NCBI RefSeq assembly: GCF_000308375.1
Contig: NZ_BAFQ01000210.1
Location: 1 to 39,932, forward strand
DNA: 39,932 nucleotides
Source of the DNA: Nocardia aobensis NBRC 100429
GTDB lineage: Bacteria; Actinomycetota; Actinomycetes; Mycobacteriales; Mycobacteriaceae
Reading direction: 5' to 3'
The notes under the pieces were generated by a model. The model saw only the letters and a program-made list of their open reading frames with translations. It was not told the origin of the DNA and searched no databases. Below are positions 1 to 7,565 of this stretch, piece by piece. Positions within the stretch are counted from its first letter, which is position 1; every line of letters starts with the position of its first letter. A program made the translations under genes and the position numbers.

Positions 1-750
1 ATCCTGATCACCTCGTTCAAGGCGCGGCCCGATATCTACACCCAGCCGGCCGTGTGGTGGCCACGCAGCCGGCATCCGGAGAACTATCGCGAGGCCACGA
101 CCACGCTGCCGTTCTGGACCTTCCTCCGCAATTCGCTGATCGTCACCGCCGTCGTCTCCGCGGTCAAATTCGCGCTCGGCGTCTTCAGCGCCTACGGTCT
201 CGTCTTCCTGCGCTTTCCTGGGAAGACGCTGATCTTTCTGGCGATCATCGCCGCGCTGATGGTGCCCAACCAGATCACCGTGATCTCCAACTACGCGCTG
301 ATCGCCCAGGTGGGTTGGCGCAATACGCTGCCGGGCATCATCGTGCCGCTGTGCGGAGTGGCGTTCGGCACCTTCCTGATGCGTAACCACTTTCTGTCCC
401 TGCCGGTTTCGGTGATCGAGGCGGCGCGCATCGACGGTGCGAACTGGTGGCAACTGCTGGTGCGAGTGGTACTGCCGATGTCCGGCCCGACGATGGTGGC
501 GTTCGCGGTGGTCACGCTCGTCAACGAATGGAACGAATATCTGTGGCCGTTCCTGATGGCCGACGACTCCGGCGTCGCGACCCTGCCCGTCGGATTGACG
601 CTGCTGCAGAACACCGAAAATCCCAGCGTCACCAACTGGGGGCCGGTGATGGCCGGAACCCTGCTGACCATGCTGCCGATTCTGGTGGTGTTCGTGCTGC
701 TGCAGCGGCACATGATCAAGGGCCTCACCACCGGTGCCGTCAAAGGATGA
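1..750 (+). CDS. ugpE: UgpE-type ABC transporter permease, 5' end outside window
   Basis: The inner-membrane permease subunit of a carbohydrate/glycerophosphodiester importer. The reading frame is open from base 1, so the N-terminus lies outside the window. Several hydrophobic segments are visible, and the permease-to-ATPase coupling loop is clear (EAARIDGANWWQLLVRVVLP, the EAA-x3-G motif). The C-terminus HMIKGLTTGAVKG and many internal stretches (ALMVPNQITVISNYALIAQ, NEWNEYLWPFLMADD) match my memory of mycobacterial UgpE. The substrate-binding gene starts about 20 bases downstream, so the two are one operon. UgpA would be expected upstream. An alternative name is a generic carbohydrate permease of the MalG/UgpE class. 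Confidence 0.9.
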   Translation: MLITSFKARPDIYTQPAVWWPRSRHPENYREATTTLPFWTFLRNSLIVTAVVSAVKFALGVFSAYGLVFLRFPGKTLIFLAIIAALMVPNQITVISNYALIAQVGWRNTLPGIIVPLCGVAFGTFLMRNHFLSLPVSVIEAARIDGANWWQLLVRVVLPMSGPTMVAFAVVTLVNEWNEYLWPFLMADDSGVATLPVGLTLLQNTENPSVTNWGPVMAGTLLTMLPILVVFVLLQRHMIKGLTTGAVKG

Positions 751-769
751 TTCGCTCGAGGAGAGTGCC

Positions 770-2089
770 GTGACCCGACCGCGCACACTGACCCGTCGCG
801 GATTTCTCACCGCCACCTCGGCGGCCGCCGGGCTGGCCCTGTCGGCGTGTGCGGGGATGGGTGGCAGCACCGGTGTCGGCGGCGATCCGAACACGATCAT
901 CTTCTGGTCGAATCATCCGGGCACCTCGAAGAATCAGGAAACCGAGCTGATCAACCGGTTCCACGCGCAGCATCCCGATCTGACGGTGAAGCTGGTGGAC
1001 GCCGGGCGCAACTACGAAGAGGTGGCGCAGAAGTTCAATGCCGCGCTGACGGGCGGCGCCCTGCCGGATGTCGTTGTGCTCTCGGACGTCTGGTGGTTCA
1101 ACTACGCGTTGAACAAGGCCATCGAACCGCTCGACGAGCACATCGCGGCCGCCGCAGTGCCACTGGCGGACTACGTCGACAGCTTCGTCGACGACTACCG
1201 GTTCGCGGCAAAGCTGTGGGCGCTGCCGTATGCGCGCTCGACTCAGATCTTCTGTTACAACCGCGGCCTGTGGGCCCGCGCCGGTCTGCCCGACCGTGGC
1301 CCGCAGAGCTGGCAGGAATTCGACGAATGGGGCCCCGAACTGCAACGTGCCATCGGCGCGGGGAAGTGGGCGCACGGCTGGGGTGATGCCAAGAACTATC
1401 TGGCCTGGACATTTCAGGGACCGAACTGGACTTTCGGCGGCGCCTACTCGGATCGGTGGACACTGAAGTTCTCCGATCCCCGCACGGTCGAGGCGGGAAA
1501 CTTCCTGCGCGACATGATCAATCGCAAACACTACGCCGCCATCCGCCCACAGCTGGCCGTGGATTTCGGCACCGGCGTGGTGGGCTCGGCCATCACCTCC
1601 ACCGGCGACATCAAGGGCATCGTCGCCAACGCGGCGGGCAAACTCGACTTCGCCACCGCATTCCTGCCGCATCCGAACGGGCCGGGATGTACCACCGGCG
1701 GTGCGGGACTGGCGATTCCGTCGCGCATCTCCGATCAGCGCAAGACCAACGCACTGCGCTTCATCGAGTTCATCACCAATCCGGTGAACACGGCCTATTT
1801 TTCGCAGGCGACGGGCTACATCCCGGTGCGCAAGTCGGCGGTCCACGATCCGTCGGAACAGCAATTCCTCGCCGCCAACCGCAATTTCGCGACCGCTGTC
1901 GACCAGCTGCCGCTGACCCGTTCGCAGGACTATGCCCGGGTGTTCCTGCCCGGTGCCGATCAGATCATCGGCACCGGGCTGGAACAGATCGGATTGCAGA
2001 ACCGGGACGTGACGTCGGCCTTCGCCGATATCACCGATCGGCTGCAGACCATCTACGAGCGGCAGATCGAACCGAAACTACCGCGGTAG
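770..2089 (+). CDS. ugpB: UgpB-like ABC transporter substrate-binding lipoprotein
   Basis: Extracytoplasmic solute-binding lipoprotein of the ugp importer, 439 aa. The N-terminus has a twin-arginine signal (TRRGFLTATSAAAG) ending in a lipobox, LSAC, so it is probably Tat-exported and lipid-anchored. Start chosen at GTG 770 because GAGGAGAG lies just upstream; a frame-compatible GTG at 734 overlaps ugpE and is less likely. Segments such as FWSNHPGTS, AGLPDRGPQSW, WTFQGPNWTFGGAYSD and SQATGYIPVRKSAV match mycobacterial UgpB, which is known to bind glycerophosphocholine; that substrate is inferred here. The next gene converges and abuts directly (2089/2090), and no UgpC ATPase follows. Confidence 0.88.
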   Translation: MTRPRTLTRRGFLTATSAAAGLALSACAGMGGSTGVGGDPNTIIFWSNHPGTSKNQETELINRFHAQHPDLTVKLVDAGRNYEEVAQKFNAALTGGALPDVVVLSDVWWFNYALNKAIEPLDEHIAAAAVPLADYVDSFVDDYRFAAKLWALPYARSTQIFCYNRGLWARAGLPDRGPQSWQEFDEWGPELQRAIGAGKWAHGWGDAKNYLAWTFQGPNWTFGGAYSDRWTLKFSDPRTVEAGNFLRDMINRKHYAAIRPQLAVDFGTGVVGSAITSTGDIKGIVANAAGKLDFATAFLPHPNGPGCTTGGAGLAIPSRISDQRKTNALRFIEFITNPVNTAYFSQATGYIPVRKSAVHDPSEQQFLAANRNFATAVDQLPLTRSQDYARVFLPGADQIIGTGLEQIGLQNRDVTSAFADITDRLQTIYERQIEPKLPR

Positions 2090-4078
2090 CTACCAGATCC
2101 GCACACGCTCGGTGGGTTCCAGGTACAACGCGTCACCCGGTTCGACACCGAACGCCTCGTGGAATCCGTCCAGATTGCGAACCACACCGTTGCACCGGAA
2201 CTCCGGCGGAGAATGCGGGTCGACGGCCAGCCGGCGGATCGCCTCCTCGTCGCGGGCCTTCGTCCGCCACACCTGCGCCCAGCCGAAGAACACGCGCTGC
2301 AGCCCGGTCAGTCCGTCGATCACCGGCGGCTCCGCGCCGCCGAGTGAGATCTTGTAGGCCTCCAACGCGATCGAGAGCCCACCCAGGTCGCCGATGTTCT
2401 CGCCGATGGTGAATTCGCCGTTGACGGTGTGGCCGGGCAGCGCCTTCGGTTCGAACTGGTTGTACTGGTCGATCAGCGCCTTGGTGCGCTTACCGAATTC
2501 GGAACGATCGGTTTCGGTCCACCAGTCGACCATATTGCCGTCGCCGTCGTATTTGCTGCCCTGATCGTCGAAGCCGTGGCCGATCTCGTGCCCGATCACC
2601 GCGCCGATGCCGCCGTAGTTGGCGGCGTCGTCGGCGTTCATGTCGAAGAACGGCGGTTGCAGAATCGCCGCCGGGAACACGATCTCGTTCATGCCCGGGT
2701 TGTAGTAGGCGTTCACCGTCTGCGGCGTCATGAACCACTCGCCGCGATCGACCGGGCCGCCGAGCTTGTTCATATCGCGGTCGTGGTCGGCGGCGTAGCC
2801 ACTGCGGTAGTTGCCGACCGGATCGGCGGGATCGACGCGGACCGCGGAATAGTCGCGCCAGGTGTCGGGGTAGCCGATCTTGGGGGTGAACCGCTCCAGC
2901 TTGGCGAGCGCGGCCTCACGAGTCTCCGGGCTCATCCACTCCAGTTCGCTGATGTTGCGGCGGTAGGCCTCGATCAGATTCGCCACCAGCTCCTGCATCC
3001 GCTGTTTGGCCTCGGGCGGGAAGTGTTCGGCGACATAGATTTTCGCGACCGCTTCGCCGAGAAGATCCTGCACCAGCGAGACACCGCGCTTCCAGCGCTC
3101 GCGATTCTCCTGGGCGCCGGTGAGGGTGCGGCCGTAGAAGTCGAAGCTCTCCTCGACGATCGCGGCGGTCAGATACGGGGCGCGTGCCCGCAGCACCCGC
3201 CAGCTCGCCCACGCCTGCCAGTCCTCGAGCGGCTCCGCGGCCCACAGCTGCGCGAAGGTACGCGCGTAATCGGGCTGGCGCACGATGACTTCGGCGAACA
3301 ACTCGGTTCCGGAGGCCGAAACCCCCGCCGCCAGTTCCTCGGTCCACGCGGTCCAGTCGAATTCCGGATTCGCGGCGGCCAGGTCGGCGAAAGTGGTGAG
3401 GTTGTAACTCAATTCGGCGTCGCGGCGGCGCACCACATCCCAATGCCCCGCGGCCAGTTTGCGTTCCAGCTCGAAGACGCGCTGCGGGTCGTACTCGAGC
3501 GCGGCCAGCTGGAACATGCGCCGGATGTGCTCGACGTATTTGGTGCGGATCTCGGCGTAATCGTCGTTGCGGTAATACGATTCGTCCGGCAGGCCGAGCC
3601 CGGACTGGGTCAGGTTGACCAGATAACGCTGCGAATTCTTGTCGTCGGTATCGACGTAGGCGCCGACCGCCCCGCCCACACCGGTGCGCTGCAGCCGGCC
3701 CAGCAGTGCAGCGAGTTCGCCGCGGTCGTTCACCTCACGCACCGCCGCCAGTTCCGCGGCGATCGGGGTGAGCGCGGCGGCCTCCACCGCCTCCTCGTCC
3801 ATGAAGCTGTTGTAGAGGTCGGCGATCTTGCGCGCCTCCTCCTCGTCCGGCACCGCGGCCACGGTTCCGGCCGCCAAGTCCTGGATGATCTTCTTGACGT
3901 CCAGTTCGGCCTGGTCGTAGAGGGTGCGGAACGCTCCGTCGACCGCGCGATCGGCGGGAATGTCGTAGGTGTCCAGCCATTTGCCGTTGACGTGCGCGAA
4001 CAGGTCGTCCTGTACCCGCACAGCGTCGTCGCGATAGGTCAGATCGATGCCCGAGGGAGTCGTCACGTCGAAAGTCAC
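2090..4078 (-). CDS. zmp1: M13 family zinc metallopeptidase (Zmp1/PepO-like)
   Basis: Neprilysin-family endopeptidase, 662 aa, the usual length for mycobacterial Zmp1 (about 663). The zinc motif HEIGH is at residues 497-501, the second zinc motif ENIGD at 560-564, and the substrate-binding NAYYNPGMNE precedes them. The protein ends in Trp (RVRIW), typical of M13 enzymes. Start chosen at GTG 4078 because VTFDVTTPSGIDL aligns with the N-terminus I recall for Mtb Zmp1; the GGAGG is only 2 bases upstream, and a start at 4120 is possible. No signal peptide is visible, as in Mtb Zmp1, which nonetheless acts outside the bacterium. It lies 42 bases downstream of the DUF397 gene on the same strand, so it may be cotranscribed with that regulator pair. 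Confidence 0.9.
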   Translation of the reverse strand: MTFDVTTPSGIDLTYRDDAVRVQDDLFAHVNGKWLDTYDIPADRAVDGAFRTLYDQAELDVKKIIQDLAAGTVAAVPDEEEARKIADLYNSFMDEEAVEAAALTPIAAELAAVREVNDRGELAALLGRLQRTGVGGAVGAYVDTDDKNSQRYLVNLTQSGLGLPDESYYRNDDYAEIRTKYVEHIRRMFQLAALEYDPQRVFELERKLAAGHWDVVRRRDAELSYNLTTFADLAAANPEFDWTAWTEELAAGVSASGTELFAEVIVRQPDYARTFAQLWAAEPLEDWQAWASWRVLRARAPYLTAAIVEESFDFYGRTLTGAQENRERWKRGVSLVQDLLGEAVAKIYVAEHFPPEAKQRMQELVANLIEAYRRNISELEWMSPETREAALAKLERFTPKIGYPDTWRDYSAVRVDPADPVGNYRSGYAADHDRDMNKLGGPVDRGEWFMTPQTVNAYYNPGMNEIVFPAAILQPPFFDMNADDAANYGGIGAVIGHEIGHGFDDQGSKYDGDGNMVDWWTETDRSEFGKRTKALIDQYNQFEPKALPGHTVNGEFTIGENIGDLGGLSIALEAYKISLGGAEPPVIDGLTGLQRVFFGWAQVWRTKARDEEAIRRLAVDPHSPPEFRCNGVVRNLDGFHEAFGVEPGDALYLEPTERVRIW

Positions 4079-4120
4079 GACCTCCAGTATGCCGACGACG
4101 GCGTCGCGCCGCCGCCGCAT

Positions 4121-4510
4121 TCAGCCCGGTGCGGCGGTCGCCACCGGGATGCGGTCGAATTCACCGTCATGGGCGCCGGCCGAGAACGCCTGCCACTCGC
4201 CGGGGGTGAACGACAGCTCGGTGGTGTCGTGGACAAGTACCGTGCCGCCGTCCGGGGCCGGGCGTATGTGCAGGTCACCCTCGATGCCACCGTGCAGGAG
4301 CATGCGGAGGAACGCCATCCAGGCGAGCGCCCCGACGGTGATCACCGGCTCGAGCTCCGGTCTGTTCGCGGGATCGCGGCGGTATTTGCTGTCGCGGATC
4401 TGCACCGCGTCACCGTCGAAACGGACCTCGACGCACTGGTTGCCGTTGTTGGTGCGCGTGGAGGTGAACCAGGGCGTGACCTCCGGCCGATACCTCGCGG
4501 GGGTGGGCAT
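4121..4510 (-). CDS. DUF397 domain protein
   Basis: Small protein of 129 aa. The N-terminal half shows the DUF397 signature: W-F-T-S-T, NGNQCVEV, then a V-x-I-RDSK strand-turn. The C-terminal half (TVLVHDTTELSFTPGEWQAF) looks like the end of a second, degenerate DUF397 unit, so the protein may be a partial duplication. It follows the HTH/DUF5753 regulator by 10 bases. In Streptomyces and relatives, such DUF5753-HTH plus DUF397 pairs (WhiJ/AbaA-like loci) form regulatory modules in which the small protein modulates the DNA-binding partner; applying that here is inference. The start codon has only a weak ribosome binding site, which fits translational coupling. Confidence 0.8.
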   Translation of the reverse strand: MPTPARYRPEVTPWFTSTRTNNGNQCVEVRFDGDAVQIRDSKYRRDPANRPELEPVITVGALAWMAFLRMLLHGGIEGDLHIRPAPDGGTVLVHDTTELSFTPGEWQAFSAGAHDGEFDRIPVATAAPG

Positions 4511-4520
4511 GGGCGGGAGT

Positions 4521-5393
4521 TTACACGGCTGCGTATTTCTCGATCAGCGCCAATGATTCTGTGCGCGTGAGGGATTGATCGAGAGCTCGCACGAATGCGA
4601 ACGCCAGATCGTGCACCTGGTCGGGATTGTCGACCGGCCCGCCGAAGACCGCGCTCTCGGCCCAGCCGAAGGTCGGCAGATACTCGGAGGCGAAGTCCAG
4701 CAGATGAAAACTCGCCCCGCCGAGGATTGCGCCGTCGGGTGCCGCGAACGGGATGACCCGGATGTCCACGTTCGGCCTTGTGCGCAACAGCCCGGCCAGA
4801 TACTCCAGCTGCGCACACAGCACTGCCTGGCCGCCCACCTGCTGCAACAGGGTCGCCTCGCCGACCACGGCGGTGAGGGCGACGGGATCGTGCCCGTGCA
4901 ACCGCTTGCGGCGGCGCATCCGCACCGCGACCAGCTGTTCGACCTGCGCCGGCCGGATCATCACATCGGCGGCGATCAGCGCCCGCGCATAGGCCTCCGT
5001 CTGCAGCATGCCGGGGATCACGAGGCTGTCGTAGCTGCGAATACTGTCCGCGCCGTATTCCATCCCGTAGTAGCGCTGCAGTTCCGGGCCGATCAGGGCC
5101 GATCGCGTCCACCAGCCGCGCTCTCTCCCGGCCGCCAGCAGGGCGAGCAGTTCCGCGCGTTCCTGTTCGCCGACCGCGAGCAGGTCCAGCACCGGACCGA
5201 TGGTGTTGGCGGTCAGCACCCGGCGGCCCTTCTCGACATGCGACCAATTGGCGGGGGTGAACCCCACCGCGCGGGCGAAGCCGGCCGAGTCGAAGCCGCG
5301 TTGTTCGCGGAGTTCGCGCAGGCGACGGACCAATTCCCACCGGGCGACCACTGGCGAGGTAGGGGCCATGCGGGCAGATGCTACGCCGGCCAC
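4521..5393 (-). CDS. XRE-type HTH regulator with DUF5753 domain
   Basis: Transcriptional regulator of 290 aa. The helix-turn-helix spans roughly residues 20-75 (LRELREQRGFDSAGFARAVGFTPANWSHVEKGRR) and is followed by the DUF5753 ligand/partner domain common in actinobacterial Scr1/WhiJ-type regulators. GTG 5393 is chosen because CAGAGG (5403-5408 on the opposite strand) lies 9 bases upstream; ATG 5369 is the alternative. It heads a minus-strand unit with the DUF397 gene and possibly zmp1. The gene starting at 5487 diverges from it, and the shared gap of 93 bases is where autoregulation would act. Confidence 0.85.
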   Translation of the reverse strand: MAGVASARMAPTSPVVARWELVRRLRELREQRGFDSAGFARAVGFTPANWSHVEKGRRVLTANTIGPVLDLLAVGEQERAELLALLAAGRERGWWTRSALIGPELQRYYGMEYGADSIRSYDSLVIPGMLQTEAYARALIAADVMIRPAQVEQLVAVRMRRRKRLHGHDPVALTAVVGEATLLQQVGGQAVLCAQLEYLAGLLRTRPNVDIRVIPFAAPDGAILGGASFHLLDFASEYLPTFGWAESAVFGGPVDNPDQVHDLAFAFVRALDQSLTRTESLALIEKYAAV

Positions 5394-5412
5394 CGCGACA
5401 CGCCTCTGACTA

Positions 5413-5441
5413 TTGTCATTTCAACTGTACGGGGATACGGT
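5413..5441 (+). promoter_or_regulatory. Candidate sigma-70-type promoter for the gene at 5487
   Basis: TTGTCA (5413-5418), 17-base spacer, TACGGT (5436-5441). The spacing is ideal and both hexamers resemble the actinobacterial housekeeping consensus. It would give a leader of about 40 bases before ATG 5487. It also lies just upstream of the divergent HTH gene, so the regulator could bind here. Confidence 0.4.
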
Positions 5442-5486
5442 CTGCGTATCGGTGGCACTGCACTCGACGACGAGACGAGGTTCGCC

Positions 5487-6002
5487 ATGAGCACGCGCGA
5501 CCCGATGGCCGGCGCGATCGAACCGAATATCACCACCATCACCACCGCGCCGCGCGCAGTCACCCAGGAAGCGCTGGTCCGCTGCCGTCGCTACCGGAAA
5601 GAGAACGGGCTCTACGGCATCGTCGAACCGGTCCGAGGTCGCATCCTGTTGGAAATAGGCCCGGTCGGCGCGATCACCGTGCCGGCCGCCCTCGGAGCAC
5701 CGATTCGCGAATATCTCACCGTGCGCGGACATCGCGGGCCGATCATCGGACATCCGCGCTCGGCGCGCTGGACCTTCTTGACCGGACATGTCGACGAATC
5801 GGCCACCGACGCCGCGATCGCGTCCGATATGTTCCATCGCTGCGCCGCCCTGGTCGCACCGGGTACCACCATCGTGCTGCCCTCACCGGCCGACGAGCGC
5901 ACCGGATACCGGGTGTGGATCGATTCGCCGCACAGCGATTACCGGCCGGAACTGGCCGAGGTGCTCACCGCAACCCGCCAGTGCCGGCCGGACCCGTACT
6001 GA
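5487..6002 (+). CDS. Unknown protein, 171 aa
   Basis: I do not recognise a family. ATG 5487 is supported by GAGG six bases upstream and by the promoter-like element at 5413. The protein is soluble-looking with no signal or membrane segment. Conspicuous stretches are EIGPVGAITVPAALG, GPIIGHPRSARWTFLTG and GTTIVLPSPADERTGYRVWID, which give the impression of a conserved alpha/beta domain. It diverges from the HTH/DUF397 module and converges on the DUF4190 gene with a 10-base gap. Divergent position suggests, but does not show, control by the neighbouring HTH regulator. Confidence 0.7.
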   Translation: MSTRDPMAGAIEPNITTITTAPRAVTQEALVRCRRYRKENGLYGIVEPVRGRILLEIGPVGAITVPAALGAPIREYLTVRGHRGPIIGHPRSARWTFLTGHVDESATDAAIASDMFHRCAALVAPGTTIVLPSPADERTGYRVWIDSPHSDYRPELAEVLTATRQCRPDPY

Positions 6003-6012
6003 CCCGCGGCGA

Positions 6013-6618
6013 TCAGGAGGTCGGCCGCGGACTCAGGGTCACGCTGTACTTGTTCTCCAGCGTCTGATTCCAATCACGCTGGCACTGGTCGATCTTCGAC
6101 TGATCGCCGTTGGCCTTGTTCACACAGTCGAGGAAATCCTTGCCGCCGTTGTTGACGAAGAAGTTGACCCCGATGGCGGCGATCACGATCCCGGCGATCA
6201 GGCCGAGCAGGCCCAGGACCAGACCGGCCATCGCCATCCCGCCCCCGGCCGCGGTGCCGCGCCGCGCCTTGACCGTCGCGATGATGCCGAAGATCAGGGC
6301 GACCAGGCCGAACAGGATGCCGCCCACCACCGTCCAGCAGGTCAGCACGGCGATGATGCCGAGGACCAGCGCCGTGATGGCCAGCCCCTTGCCCCTGGGC
6401 TGCTCCCAGGTGCCCTGTCCCGGCGGACCGGGATAGCCGCCCGGAGGCGGCGGGGGGTATCCACCCGGATACTGTCCGGGCTGCTGGCCGTACTGGCCGG
6501 GTTGTTGTGCGTACTGGCCCGGTTGCTGGGGATATTCGCCCGGACGTCCGGGTTCGCCACCCGACTGCGGATACGGTTCCGGCGGGGGGTAGTTCCCGGG
6601 CGGTGGATTCTCGGTCAT
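6013..6618 (-). CDS. DUF4190 domain membrane protein with Pro/Gln/Gly-rich N-terminus
   Basis: Protein of 201 aa. Residues 1-70 are low-complexity, with repeated QQPGQY units (about four copies) and polyproline stretches. Two transmembrane hairpins follow (ITALVLGIIAVLTCWTVVGGI and LVALIFGIIATVKA, then MAGLVLGLLGLIAGIVIAAIG), the layout of DUF4190 proteins. The C-terminal soluble tail has a Cys pair (DCVNKANGDQSKIDQCQ) that could form a disulfide outside the membrane. ATG 6618 has GGAGAGG at good distance. Function is unknown; similar proteins often accompany actinobacterial envelope genes. Confidence 0.8.
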   Translation of the reverse strand: MTENPPPGNYPPPEPYPQSGGEPGRPGEYPQQPGQYAQQPGQYGQQPGQYPGGYPPPPPGGYPGPPGQGTWEQPRGKGLAITALVLGIIAVLTCWTVVGGILFGLVALIFGIIATVKARRGTAAGGGMAMAGLVLGLLGLIAGIVIAAIGVNFFVNNGGKDFLDCVNKANGDQSKIDQCQRDWNQTLENKYSVTLSPRPTS

Positions 6619-6669
6619 CGCTGTCCTCTCCTCTGACGCACGGGCCCTCGACGGCCGCGTCTGCCGACT

Positions 6670-7470
6670 CTATTGACCGCCGAGACGTGCGTGCATTTCC
6701 CACACCAGGACTTCCGCCGGAACCTCGGCGACGATGCGCTGCCCACCGCTTCGGGTCATCCGCACCGCGTCGCCCTCGTAGAGGGTTCCGACGCCCTCCA
6801 TCTCGACCTCGCCGCGGGCGACGAAGACATGCAGGTAGGGCGCCTCGGGCAGGGTGATCGCCTGCCCCGCAGCCGCTCCCGCCGCACCGGGCATACGCCC
6901 GACGTGCAGGGCGGAATGGCTGCTGCTGATCGCGATCGCGGTGCGATCGCGATAGCGCGGCATACCCGTGGCGACCGTGATCAGGCCGCCGCGGTCCAGT
7001 TCGTCGTCGATTTCCAGTTGCTGATATCCGGGAGTAATTCCCGGCTCGTCCGGTACTACCCACATCTGCACGAAATGAACCGCTTCGGAATGCGGCGACG
7101 TGCCGCCCTGTTCGGGCGGAAGCCGCCACGAATCATTCTTTTCCGAATGCAGAATTCCGGTTCCCGCGCTCATTCGCTGCGCCAATCCGGGATAGATGAC
7201 ACCAGCATGTCCGAGCGAATCCTGATGCACCAGAGATCCGTTCAGAACCCAGGTGACAATTTCCATATCGCGATGCGGATGAGTGTCGAATCCCTCGCCC
7301 GGCAACACGATGTCCTCGTTGTTCACCAGCAGCAGCCCGTGATGGGTGTTCTCCGGATCGTAATGCTCGCCGAACGAGAACGAATGCTTCGAATCCAGCC
7401 ATGCCACACGGGTTTTCATGCGATCGCCGGCGCGATGAACATCGATGTGTGGTGTCGTGAGTGTGGACAA
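6670..7470 (-). CDS. Pirin family bicupin protein
   Basis: Protein of 266 aa. The pirin metal site is visible: HPHRDMEIVTWVLNGSLVHQDS and later GTGILHSEKN supply the His/His/His/Glu ligands for iron in the N-terminal cupin. Pirins act as quercetinase-like dioxygenases or redox-responsive partners; the substrate here is unknown. The start is a TTG at 7470, supported by GAGGAGG seven bases upstream; a later ATG would delete the first strand. It diverges from the MFS exporter across a gap holding a perfect 13-base palindrome (7508-7520), so the pair is probably co-regulated. Confidence 0.88.
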   Translation of the reverse strand: MSTLTTPHIDVHRAGDRMKTRVAWLDSKHSFSFGEHYDPENTHHGLLLVNNEDIVLPGEGFDTHPHRDMEIVTWVLNGSLVHQDSLGHAGVIYPGLAQRMSAGTGILHSEKNDSWRLPPEQGGTSPHSEAVHFVQMWVVPDEPGITPGYQQLEIDDELDRGGLITVATGMPRYRDRTAIAISSSHSALHVGRMPGAAGAAAGQAITLPEAPYLHVFVARGEVEMEGVGTLYEGDAVRMTRSGGQRIVAEVPAEVLVWEMHARLGGQ

Positions 7471-7507
7471 CGGGGGTCCTCCTCTCGAGCTGCTGTCGAG
7501 GCCGCCG

Positions 7508-7520
7508 GGTAGATTCTACC
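7508..7520. promoter_or_regulatory. Perfect palindrome with back-to-back -10 hexamers
   Basis: GGTAGA-T-TCTACC. Read on the plus strand it contains TAGATT (7510-7515) and on the minus strand TAGAAT (7518-7513), both matching the TANNNT -10 pattern. It lies between the divergent pirin and MFS genes, so it could be two overlapping promoters, a repressor operator, or both. No good -35 hexamer is seen on either side. Confidence 0.45.
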
Positions 7521-7565
7521 GTGGCTGCGCACCGGCCCCGCACATTGATCCGGAGGTGAACCGAA

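Noticed and set aside
2429..4570. A 713-codon plus-strand frame across zmp1 and the DUF397 gene
   Set aside because: It is antisense to two clear genes and has no recognisable domain or ribosome binding site.
4575..5486. Upstream extension of the 171-aa gene to 4575
   Set aside because: The extension is antisense to the HTH regulator; ATG 5487 has its own ribosome binding site and promoter-like element.
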